The notes beneath the pieces were generated by a model that was not told where the DNA came from, did no database searches, and saw nothing but the letters and a program-made list of their open reading frames with translations. Shown here piece after piece: positions 48,466 through 59,889 of a stretch of 64,000 bases of DNA (positions within the stretch are counted from its first letter, which is position 1; each line of letters begins with the position of its first letter). The DNA is from Astrocystis sublimbata (lineage: Eukaryota > Ascomycota > Sordariomycetes > Xylariales > Xylariaceae). The stretch is from positions 558,001-622,000 of the forward strand of contig JAJNNY010000019.1 of NCBI GenBank assembly GCA_022453515.1, in the 5' to 3' direction. Made by a program: the position numbers and the translations under genes.

Positions 48466-51349
48466 TCAATCATGACGTGGTCTTACAGCCCTTGGTTGCT
48501 CAAGCATTTCGTCAGCTGCTCTTTTGTTTGCGGCTGTTGGCACTTCACTGGTGAGCTGTTTTGCCCCCTGTGAAGCCTTGAGTCCTTCTAACATGACAAT
48601 CTCACGGTAGACAGTATCTCCCAGCAATTCCTTCATGTAGTCGTTTCGTAGGTTGGCGAAGGTGGCTTCAAACCGATCAAACCTGAGCCGGTATTCTCTT
48701 AGGCTTTCTTCAAACTCTTTACCCGGAAGCTTGGAGACTTTGAGGTCTTTGTGTTCAAGGCCGAAGTTGCATTCGACCTTGAAAAACGTTTTAGGCAGTC
48801 TGTAAGAAATATGCGGTTGGGAAACTTCAACAAATTCAAATATCCGTTCTGACTCGTCTTCTGCTTGTAAAAACTTATCAAGTTCCTTGCACAGGCTGCA
48901 TCCACACCCTCTGGGCTTGAAAGACCAGCTCGTCAATTCGACAGGACACGAAGGGGCACGAGAATATATATACCGGCGTATCAAGAGCGTGAGCAGTTGG
49001 CGCGTCGAATCTTGGCTCACAGCGTCATACTTCTGCAATCTGCCGCTCCAATGGCCGACGAAATACTCCACATTCTCCACGTATGCCGTTAGTGGCTTCG
49101 AATGTTCGTCCTTATGGCAAGCGTCCATATTCGCCCAGGATGCGTCTAAGAGTTGTGCGGCGATGGACTGCAAGCCGTGTACGAAGCACCGTTCGAGTAC
49201 ATTGAAGAAATTGTAGATTGCTGCATCGTGCGCCCGCCTCCAATCAGTGGGCTTGAAGTCCACAGCATCCAATGCTATCTTTGAAAAAGTGCTTTGCAGA
49301 ACATTTGAGGCAATTTGCACAGTCGTTGAATTTGCTGCATCCGACTTTTCAGGTAAAAGTCTCTGTACAATATGTGTGACAAGACGCTTTTGACCTCGTG
49401 CGGCAAGAGCAGGAGCAAGACTGTCGCGTGTTGAGTTAGAACATATAATGCGGAATAAACAGGGCATAACATACCACTCGGCGAGCCAATCACAACGACC
49501 CAACCCCAAAATAATGAACTCTTCGTCGTTCAGGTCCAGAGAGCCTTTTGAGTGAAATTTGGCTTGTTCCATTGCAGTTCTCCACGTCGAAAAGGCGGGC
49601 CTGTGGCTTTCAGTGATTCGCTTTTCAACCTCAAGAAGGCCGCAAGCTAGATTACTGAGACTTTTGACTTTATTAATTGCACCCTCGAGGCTAATATTAG
49701 ATGTCAGTAGTGCATTATCGGTCTTCCATAGGTGTTTAGGATGCCTACTATCTTTCCCATTGTACCTCGGTCTTGTCGTTTGCTTCAGCAATATCGGAGT
49801 TGATAATCGACGCAACCGTCTCCAAGACGTTGCTATGGAGCAAAGAAGAAGAGACCGATTTGTGAAACAAATGTTTGAAGTTGTTGTTCCAAGCCCAGTC
49901 GACCATTCGTACGTAAATCGGTGATCTAGGGTGACCGTAGAAGTCGACTATCCCTTCAAGCACAGCCAATCCATCATCTGGAGCACCTAGAGCATTAGGA
50001 TTTTCGTCGATATCCTTCATGACCATCTGAATTATGTTATTGAGGTCGACAGTTGATGTTGAATGCCCAAGGCGCTGGGATACTTTGACGTAGGCCACTA
50101 GGTCAGCCTTGCGATAGATTATCGCGACCTAATATGGTATCAGAGCTGTCAGTAGAGAGCATCGCACCTTGACACCAACAGGTAATGTAGTACATACCGC
50201 GTCGTAATACTTATATATGTCAGGTGATTCTTCATTGCCAAGATGTTCCGATGCCTCAAAATCGTCCTCGCCCCGATCACAGTATGGGTCTTTAAACAGG
50301 TCGCTTTCAGTAAAGAGGAACCCTCCCACCAAGGTTCCTCCATGAGGTCCTTTGATCACGTCGATGGATAGAGTCACCTCGACCTGGTCTTCGCCGTAAC
50401 CATCAGTCTCTTTGGCTTCCTCCTTCGTCAAAAGACCAAGAAGGAGATAGAAGCCATGTTGGCTACACAGCCTATGCAAGCTCTCACAGACAGCAGAATC
50501 CCGACCCTTCATGTTCCGCAATGAAAGATCCGCTTGCGAGTACATGTGATCTAGCGGATACATCTTCTTTGAAGTATGAGAGTCATCCAAGCGGCATCGG
50601 GTCAGCGCAGAGTCAATCGCATCGAGCTGTTGGCTGAAGGCAGCAGCAGAGTACTCGATCCCGGATTTGTGTATGATGTTGTAGGTCAAAACCAAACGAT
50701 GACCAGACCTAACACTTTTCACTTCGTGCGTGACATCGGAGAACCATGCCAACGCAGTGGTATCAAAAAGGGAGGAATCGCTAGTATCGAACGTGCGTTG
50801 TTGTCCGGCATGGGAGAGAAAAACCTCCCCTCCTTTGTGTTCCGATGGCAAGCAAACAGCCAGTGTAGCTACCATTCCCTGTTCTTTCTGCGAGTCTTTG
50901 TGAGCCTTGAAGAACGAGCCCTCCTCGTAGAGAAGTAGCTTGTGGGCATGTGCCTCGATGGACCCGACAATGCCTAGTTTATCCTCGCAAAGCTCATGGA
51001 TAAGAGTTTGCATGAATGAAGACCAGGCGGGGTTTAAGATTCGAACGTTGTCGTGAAGGCTAAGCTCCCAGGTTCGGCGGACTTCGAGATCTACAACGGT
51101 CTCGTTCCCTTTTCCGAAAGGGGCTTGTCGACTGTGCTCCTTGATAAGTTCGGCGTCACGAGTATTGAGTGGCAACGGGATAATGCAGTCTCCAATTTTT
51201 AGGACTGGATTAGGTGCAGGTTGGTATCTTTTCATGGCGGCAAAGTCCCCTGCACTTTGAATGCAATCGAGAAGGGACCCAAGATTCTCCCAACAGTCTT
51301 CGTGAGACGATGCGTCTGAGCGCGAATCGCTCATTAACTTGTCCGACAT
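48466..51349 (-). CDS. 2-oxoglutarate/Fe(II) oxygenase domain protein, 918 aa
   Basis: Three exons (51349-50198, 50128-49749, 49690-48466), all in frame. The N-terminal ~230 residues contain a prolyl-4-hydroxylase-like 2OG oxygenase domain: iron ligands H150 and D152 in FFKAHKDSQK and H208 in SDVTHEVKSV, with the 2-oxoglutarate-binding R218 in SGHRLVLTYN. The remaining ~690 residues are a long, mainly helical region with a small CGCSLC cysteine cluster near residue 745, ending in a basic tail (RAVRPRH) that may be a nuclear signal. I recall large proteins of this layout as common and uncharacterised in filamentous fungi. Substrate unknown. Start is the ATG of an acidic, Ser-rich leader. Confidence 0.8.
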
Positions 51350-54300
51350 ACTGGCGTCGTATGTCAGAGCTGTGGAAGAATGAAGGAAGGTACGAAGCAG
51401 TAGGAGGACAGTTGAGCGGCTAGTCTGTTGGGATAAGCAAGATCAAGAGGAGAGTAAGTAGGCGTCGCGTGCTTTCAACACGGAGATTGAGTTGTGGACG
51501 ATCAGAACCCTTGAGTGATTCGGCCGAGGAAAAATGCGGTTCTATGGGGGTTTGTTCCAAGCCGTCTATGAAACGGTTTCCGGTCAAGCACAAACAAATG
51601 TGATAAAAAAACATAAAGTGGAAGGGGACAGGAGTATTGGCAGGGTAACAAATTTCAGCTTTGTAGTGTACCACCCACCCACCTACTTAGCTGTAGCGGG
51701 TACTTAATAGAATTTTTCTGTCATTCACTGGCTGTTGACCTTTCCCTTGGGAGGAACCCAGGTACGATCAACAAACAAAGGCAGAAGCCAGAACCAATCA
51801 ATTCAGATTCCAGTATGTCAAGGATGCCAAATATAGTAAGTTTCGAGACACAGAGGGATGACTGGCAATTGATGCATTTCGGTAGCATTGTCACAGCATA
51901 GCTGATTAACGAACTATATAGACTCTTGCCATCAATGACTTTGCATCGTTGGTGTAGCTATTATCTATCACAGTCACGTCGCAAGGCTGTATCACAGACA
52001 GACTCACATGCAAGGGCAACTGGTTTGTGTGGCCCTTCCTTAAAGTCCATGCCTATTACTACTTCCAAAACGATACAAAGCCTCATGTAAGAATTTTGGC
52101 ATCATCGAGTGCTTGCTCTCTTCCTAACTGAAGAGGATAATTTCCATATTGAATGATCCAAGATATATCACAACTTTGAATCATCATATTCTAGACAAGA
52201 CACCGCGCAGGATGGCATAGTTCGAGGCAAGGGACACTATTCCTATTGTATAAAACTTCAAAGTGAACCTGATAAAGCGTGCAAAGTATTGTTTGTGGGA
52301 GAGTATCGTGTGGCGCAAACCAAACGAGTAGATGTGGTGTAAATTAACCAGCCGCATGTGTGATTAGCAGTTGGTTGTTGATGATCTGACTTGGGCTAGT
52401 GGTGTGTCTTCGTTTGGTGTGACTCATCCCTACTTAACAACAGGGATGGTGTATTGGCCCATGGCAGGAAGCTTGCAGCGAGGCGACATCATTCTTCACC
52501 AATGAAAGCTAGCGATGTGAGCCATGCCGCGAGTCCGCGACATGACCACAACAATAGAGGTCTGCAGATGACGGGAGACTTGACCAAGCCCCCTCGAGCT
52601 TCCAGGGTCCGGAAGACAAGTCGAATGGCCACTGATGGCGGGCCAGGTTTGCAACAATAATAATACCAATTGTATATGATGGAATAAACAGCATCTATCT
52701 TTCATTGTATTTGCTACAAACTCTACGTAGCAAGATATTATATGTATAGGCGTGGTGTTTGCACTTGACGAAATGCCACATGCTATACCCCGCCCGCTGG
52801 TAGTTCTTCGAGCGCCTCCGTATGATCATAGCAAGTGTAATCCCTGAACTGTAGGGATGCGCAAGTATCTCAACATCCCCGCACTCCGCCATGTTTTGCG
52901 TTTCGATATGTCCGACATGACGAGTGTCTGCAGAGTTAGATGCGGCTGTCCATGCATCTGACTGGAGTGCTATTAATTGGGTTTCAACCTGGAAGCTGAG
53001 GGAGGGAACTCCCTGTGCTTCCCACTCACTCCACAAGTGCATTTTTTCCATATTGACACGCGTCTTATACCCAGTGAACCTATTTTTTTTTTTTAATTTG
53101 AAAGGGCCCTTGTGTCCCTAAATAATGCCAGAGACGTAGTTGATAACAACAAAAATAGGGGCTGCTAAGACACGCCTAGCATTGTATTAGCTCTCCAAGT
53201 AGCAGGGTACTGCGACTATGAATGATGATGAAGGTCGTCAGGTGCTGGAATCCGCAGGCACGACAAGACATTGCCATTGCACGGTGAGTTTCCGTGCCGT
53301 AAGGCAAAAGGGACAGCGCTCTCGTCGCATAGCTACGATAACACGGTGTAAAGGTCACGGGTAGACTAATTGCCAGAGAAAACATAGGGATATGAGAAAC
53401 TGTACAAGTCCATCGACAGTACCCTTGCTAGTACTGTACTCCTAGCTTCGGTGATCTCACCAATTAATTTGGGGCTGTCAGACACATCAGTTACGCTAGT
53501 AATGTCTCTTGGCGCTACTCACAGTAACGCGTATTTTCTTGTGCACAAATCAGTTAGGTCGCCTTCCCACAGAGACTGGGCAGACTGACGTTCCATGTTT
53601 CATGTTCCACGGTCTTCGCGCGTAACCCAAGGATCACAAAGATCGTGTTACTCGACGCGGTCATCCATTGAAAACGCGCTTTCGGGTCGATCTCGGAGTG
53701 CGCAGGATTCATACGAATTCCAGAAAAACCTGTCCGACATACCTCGTGTACGATACATAATGCTGTATCAAAAACATGTCACGTCTTACAGTCTGCACTC
53801 GATCTCCGAGATTGGCGAATTGGTGTCGTTGTCGTGCATTCAATAGTGCTATGCGAGCGCAGCTTGCCACATTGGCTGCATGGTTTCATTTCAGCTGACA
53901 CTTGGAATCTAGCTTACACATTGCAGATCCCTACACCCCGCGAGCAATGGTTTCGAGAACTCTTGGTGTAGTAGACAAGAAACTAGTGCACCGACACTGC
54001 CCATGTCTACCTCTATCATCATCTAGTAGCAGATGATACTGGGAGGTGTATAAGTACAGAGCACACTGGCATCCAATTCGTACGTGGACGAGATATCCTA
54101 CGACTACATACACCTTCAGTCGCCTCCATATTAAACTGCCTGAGACCCAGGATTTTTTTGCGACAGCCGTGGCTGTAATTCGTGTAGTAGGAGCACGGCT
54201 TAAGAGAATGATGCATGCCGACCCCGATTGCTCTCACAGTTCCCAAGTGGCTGCTGTGGTAAGGACAGATGCATGATTCGAAAAAGCGTTTGAAGCAGCG

Positions 54301-54625
54301 GGTTTCACCGTGTGCTAAAGATTCGGTCTGCGTGAGACCTGGCGTCATCGCTGCTACCACCCAATGCCAATTTTCGCGTTAACGAATTCACGTTGCGTCA
54401 ATTGAGACATGTGCTCGGACAGAAGTTCACCTCATCGGGCAACGAAAGGATACGTGCATCGAGTTACCGGAAAGGGAATAATTGTCAAATTGTGGCGAGC
54501 TGTAAGCTGATCACTTTGATGCCTTGTGTGTTGGTGTAAATGATATATCACTGGAGTGGGTGTCAGGAGCTTTTGCTGATTTTGTCGTGGTAATCGACCC
54601 ATCTGAATGAATTTTCATAGCCACA
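51350..54625. other. Longest gene-free stretch of the window
   Basis: 3.3 kb, AT-rich, with no open frame showing protein-like composition or splice structure. It should hold the promoters of both flanking genes at its ends. Confidence 0.5.
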
Positions 54626-57600
54626 ATGGTGAGCACGAAGAACACAATGGATCGGGGGCTCCGCTCGGCCCTCGGGCTTGCTCAACGTGGTCTCCCCATG
54701 AGGCCCATTTACGGGCACATCTTGACCATCTTTCTCAAGAAACATGACAAAGAAACCCAATCAAGGCTTCTCAAGATAATTCAAGACCTAGACGAGGAGA
54801 TCAACACAAATCATCCCGATGAAGCCTTCATCGCTGGTTTCGCCCCGGCACTCTGGGGTCGATGGGTTGGGCGTGACATCCCTATCTCAAGTACAGTCCT
54901 CCAGCATGGTCTGCAGTTTAAAGATACCGGAGGGGATGTCCTGCTGTACATCAAATCTCGAGACAGAAAGGCAGCAGCAGCAATTGTTGCAACCTTCATC
55001 CGACAGCTGTCTCTACTAGCAAACGACGTGCACACGCTTAAGCTAGGAAAGCGTCCCGATGGCCGAGTGATGGGTGGCCGTTATGTCGATCACATCACCA
55101 ATCCCAACGACCCCATCAGCCTTGCTGAAGATATCTTGGTCGGTGGCAAGGGCCCAGACAGCGGCGCCACCTTCGGCTTTACGCAAAAGTTCACCTTCGA
55201 CTGGCAGGACATCAACTCGCAGCCTGGCGAGGGTCTCGACGCCGTATTCGGTCGGAGACCAAATGGCGAAATCATCTCCCAGCAAGCTTCCCAAGCCGTC
55301 AATGCTCACATCAACTGTGCTCATACTCTGGACCACAACCGTGACCAGAGGAAGCTGCTGCGTCAGGCACTACCTTACGACGAGACCAACCAGCACGCTA
55401 GCCGTGAGGAAGGCCTAATGTTCGTGGCCTTCTGCAACGAGCAGATGCGATTCGAAGAGGTCCTGCAAAGCATGCTGGGCGACCGTCCAGAACGGCCCGT
55501 CGATCGCTTGATGGACTTTGTCCAGGGCGAGGGGGGCGCTTATTGGTACATACCATCAGCCCGTGAGTTAGGTGTCTCGGGTGTTAGGACGGGAGATGAG
55601 TTAGTAAAATTCAGTCTTTTATTCCCTCATTCGGCAAAAGTTCTGCTCTTAAGTACTACATGATTATACATGCACTTGAAACACCTGATTCGTGAGCCAA
55701 AACTTGTCCAAGGACGGCAGATTCTGACTCTTTTTCTCCAGTACCTACGAAGATCCACACTGGAAACTTCGCAGCAAGAACGGGTACCTCTTCTATAACA
55801 CACAGGACTACATGCACCAGATGGCCGAGGGGTACTATGTCGCGGGCGATCAGCCCAGTGTGCGCGTTCTAAGTCTCTTGTCGAGATCGTTCAATCATTG
55901 GCGAGACGGGTGGATGAAGGGTGGGCATTTCCCAGCACTGCCTCACTTGAAGGACCTGCTACATTACGCCAAGGAGGACTCCGTGCCCACTTCGATTCTT
56001 GAGCGCAAGGGGTTGGCAAACTATATCACCCTTGCCAACCTCCTCTCCTCGCCAGACTCCAAAGTCGTTAGAGACACCGGCTTGGCTCGGATCACGGCCA
56101 AAGAACTGGTCGTTGGTGCGATTCCAGACTTCACGCTCGGCAGAGGAAGGAGGTGATCCCCTATCTGACCGAGGATGAGACTATGGCCGCATGGCTGAAG
56201 TGTCAACTCAGCGAAGGGTCGGCCATGGGACATATCGTCCCCAATTTCCAGACTCTCGTCGATCAGGGGCTCGGAGCTATGATCGCAGACCTTGATCAAA
56301 AGGCCGGAGAGGCGAGAAAGCAGCAAGACAGCACAGAGATAGTGTCGTTCTACTCATCTGCTAGCAAGTCTCTCGTAGGTGTCCAGGTCTATCTCGAGAA
56401 CTGGGCGGAGATTGCTCGCAAAGCACATGCACAAGCTACCGACGCAGACGATGTAGAGAACATGGCTGACGTCGAGAAACGCCTCAGACGACTCATTCGC
56501 TCACCACCCACCAGCTTCCAAGATGCAGTGCAGCTGATTTTCTCCATGCATGCGTGTCTCCATCTCGTCGGCGAGCTCACGGCCTTTGGTCGAATCGACC
56601 AGATCCTCTGGCCCTTCCTTGAAAAGGACCTGAAGGACGGCAAGATCACTCTCGATTTTGCCCAGGACATCATCGACTGTCTGTGGATCAAGATCGGCGA
56701 GAATGCCTTCGTCAACCGCGCCTTCATCCACGACTATCGCAGCTACGGCACTACTTCTGTCAACGGTATGGGTGGCAACTTCCCGCAGGGCGGTGGTATC
56801 AATCAATGGGTCCAGCAGATTACCATCGGCGGGTATAAGCCGACGGACTCGGAGACTCCCGAGGGGGGCGCCAACCCCGTCACCCTGCTCTGTCTCAAAG
56901 CAGCCCGCCGCATCCCTGTCAACGCCCCAAGCGTCTCTATGCGTTTGTATAAGGGAATCGGAAAGGAATACATTGACGAGGCTGCGGCGTCCATTCTCTC
57001 CGGCGGCGCGCACCCTGCGCTATACAACGACGACAAGCTCTGCGAGGGCCTCTTCCGCGCGGGCGAGACCGTCACGCGGGCATGGTCGCGCCATTATTCT
57101 GCCGACGGATGTTTTGAGCCGATGTTAAGCGGCGCCTCCGAGTTCACGTTCGCCAGCGTCGAGCCCATGGCGGCGCTGGAGCAGACGCTGAACCAAGGCT
57201 CGACCTACGGCGCCGGATCGGTGCACCTGCGTGGTCTGAAGCAGACCTTCCGCGCCCCTCCAGCCTCCACGATCGAGACCTTTGAGCAGCTGCAGGAGTT
57301 GTTCCTCCAGCAGCTCGCTTGGCTCATCCAGCGGAGCTATCACTTCGTTCTGAGCGCTTACGGCAACTACGAGGGGATCTGCCCTTCGCCTCTGCTGTCT
57401 GCGATGCTGGATGGTTGCGTCGAGTCTGGTCGTGATCTGACCGCCGGTGGTGCAAAGTTCCACATGGGTGCGTATCAACCTTCCCCCACCTCAAAAAGAT
57501 ATCCCCCTCCTATTTTCGATTCACAATCCCGCCAAACAAGATCTAACATAGACTGTTCGCAGTCGCACCCCTCTGCATCGGCGTAGCCAACACAATCGAC

Positions 57601-58437
57601 TCGCTCTACGCAATCAAGAAGCTCGTCTTCGACCCGGCCTCGGCGCGCGTGACTCTCCCCGAGCTCGTGCGCTGCCTCATCTGCGACTGGGGCTTCAACA
57701 TAATCGAGCCGTTCCAGGACAAGAGTCTCGGCCCCGCCAACGCCGCCGCCAACGCCGTGCGCTACCAGGAGCTGCGCGACGTCGCCCTCGCCCTGCCCAA
57801 GTGGGCGAGCGGGAAGCGCGATGACGAGGTCAAGGAGCTCGGGCGATGGTTCTTCGACAACATGGTGCGGATGTGCGTCGACGCCGTGCGCCAGCCGACG
57901 GGCCTGAAGCCCGTGCTGGACAGCATCTACGCCAAGCATGGGCCGGACTTTGAGTTCGTGGTGACGCCCGGCGTGGGCACCTTTGAGGGCTTTGTGGGCG
58001 ACGGCCTGACGTGCGGCGCCTCCGCCGATGGCCGCCGCAGCGGGATGCCCATCGCGTCCGACATGTCACCCGTGCCGGCGTACAACAACATATACAAAGC
58101 CATGTCCAGCTACCGGGACGACAACGTGGAGATCGGCATCTCCAACGCCGCTCCTGTGGATATGAACATCCCCGAGGACTTCCCCCTCGAGCACCTGAAG
58201 GAGTTCATCACTGCGTTTTCGGAAGGCAGCGTAGGCGGGAATCTGCTGACGCTGACGTGCGCCGATCCCGAAACGTACAAAGGCGCCTCGGAGGACCCGG
58301 AGAAATATAACTTAGTCCGAGTCCGCATGGGCGGGTGGTCTGAGTTCTATCCTACCATGTTCCCTGACTACCAGGAACAGCAGCGGCGCCGACCATATTT
58401 TGATGTGAAAGAAACAACGAATGGTGTTGAGGTTTGA
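54626..58437 (+). CDS. DyP-type heme peroxidase fused to a glycyl radical enzyme
   Basis: About 1,200 aa. Exons: 54626-55562, 55742-~56150, ~56150-57467, 57563-58437. The N-terminal ~315 residues are a dye-decolourising peroxidase: distal Asp155 in GGRYVDHITNP, proximal His228 in NAHINCAH, distal Arg246 in LLRQALPY. The C-terminal ~780 residues are a glycyl radical enzyme of the pyruvate formate-lyase/glycerol dehydratase class: N-terminal ITAKELVVGAIPDF, GRIDQILWPFLEKDL, catalytic Cys in DGCFEP (57110-57112) with glutamate two residues on, and the glycyl radical loop RMGGW with Gly at 58333-58335. So both catalytic centres are intact. Two joins are one base out: the GTGAGT donor at 55563 with acceptor before 55742, and GGAAGG near 56146. 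No activase gene is near. Reaction unknown. Confidence 0.8.
55563..55741 (+). other. Intron 1 of the DyP-glycyl radical gene with a phase mismatch
   Basis: The strong donor GTGAGT after CCATCAGCCC leaves one base, while acceptor CTCCAG before TACCTACGAAG needs two, so the frame is short by one. Weak GTTAGG or GTTAGT donors 4 and 37 nt downstream would restore frame. An extra C in the CCC run would also do so. Confidence 0.5.
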
Positions 58438-59112
58438 TACGGGTAGTTAGTGAGCTAAAAGTATGAATGAAGGAACAAGCTTTGCTGGATATCGTGATGA
58501 TGTTATATGAGCTCACAATTTGATAGCTATGTGGCCTATAGGATCCGCCTCTATAGTTGCCACTTCATGACAAATGTGCGCAATCGTCCACGTACACATA
58601 TTGCCTGCAGAACGGTCAGATTTCTGGATAATTCTGCTTGTGACACCGTCCTGGTCGTATACACACTCAGCTAGTTGTAAATAATACGCAGATCTATTCA
58701 GTTGGATGGTTCATGTATCACATTACGTCTTGCATGGTCACAATCGTTACCTTCGTCTGCTACGCCAGTGTCAAAACGATAGGCTAGCATTCTTTTGCCA
58801 ATGTTCGTCGTACGGTGTTGCGTATCAAGGGTCAAATTGTATCAAAACACCAAGGATCTGGTTGATGCAAGAAGTGATTTGCGTTGATTGAGTCGGACCC
58901 ACGGGTCTTGATGGTTTGATATCAGTACATCAGAGCGCTTCCCAGCATAAATGGGAGTCACGCTTAGGTTTTGAAGCCTTCAGTGCATGTCATGCCGTCC
59001 GAGCATTCTATTACAGGCCCTATGTGCCTAGGACAAGGGCAGAGCTGATGACGGCCAGCAAAAGAGTTTCGGAGCGAAACAATTCTGAGGGTAGGGAATG
59101 GCTTGAGAGGGC
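58438..59112. other. Intergenic between convergent genes
   Basis: About 675 nt. No gene seen. Confidence 0.5.
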
Positions 59113-59889
59113 CTATTCGGCGTTCTTCTTCTTCTTCTTTCCTCCGCCGACGTTACTCGTCTCGGGAACGGACGACAGGTGAATGAGGAGGGTACCCCAT
59201 TGCTTCTCCCTCGTGTGTTCCCTCTCGTCTTCCTTGACCTTTGACATCTCGTCTTCCCAGCTGGGATGCGCGGGCGGCCACTCGAAACCCTTCAAGTAGG
59301 GCTCAGTAAGTTCATCGTCCGCCTAGGATAGAATGAGTTAGCTTCCAGGTGGGCAGAGGGAACAGTAGAATCGGAAGCGAAGCAATGAACATCTATAAGG
59401 TTTTGGTTGGTCAAGCTCACCTTCTTCTTCTGTGTCTTGTATATCGCGTCCATTGCATCTTTGATTGTCACACCAAACTTATTCCGTGCCGTGACGGTAG
59501 TCCCGAGAGGGAACTGAAGGTCAATCACCCTCACTAACGGAGTGACCAGCGGCTTGGTCAGGATGTCCTTGTCCTCCACCGTTCCAGATGATGTGTTCAT
59601 CTTCCTGATGGCCATTATGAGCACACGCTGTGAGGAGAAATGTGAGTCATTGGGATTGCTTACCACCCTGATTTCTGTGTTTCCACGGAGACCTTGAGCT
59701 CCGTCTTGGTGTGATCTAGGAGCCGTCAGCTTGCGTTGGCGCAGCGAATCGAACCAGCAAACGCTTACACATTTCCTTCACGCTGGGCACGCCAGGGACG
59801 CTAGAGCTCTTTCTATGAGCTTTCTCCTTGGGTGGCGAGGAAGAGAGGCCTTGGACGGCGGAGTCCACCTTGGTCAAAGGTTCCGTCAT
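59113..59889 (-). CDS. Hypothetical protein, 195 aa, DUF6699-like
   Basis: Four exons that keep frame: 59889-59771, 59715-59664, 59627-59421, 59322-59113. The N-terminus is Ser/Pro-rich; the middle has PLVTPLVRVIDLQFP and GVTIKDAMDAIYKTQ, which recall small fungal DUF6699 proteins (a beta strand followed by the helix of a GVTV-x-D-x-x-D-x-I element), and FEWPPAHPSWEDE follows. The C-terminus ends in a run of lysines (GGGKKKKKNAE). Function unknown. The first donor (GTGTAA) was chosen because the alternative GTAAGC two bases on breaks the frame; the first two exons are therefore less certain than the last two. Confidence 0.5.

Noticed and set aside
56101..56160. A 35-nt mini-intron (GTCGTT to CGGCAG) repairing the frame in the DyP-glycyl radical gene
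   Set aside because: Shorter than known functional fungal introns and it would delete the conserved VVGAIPDF segment.
59735..59760. GGTTCGATTC on the minus strand, resembling a tRNA T-arm
   Set aside because: No acceptor stem, D-arm or anticodon arm around it; it lies in an intron of the 59113-59889 gene.
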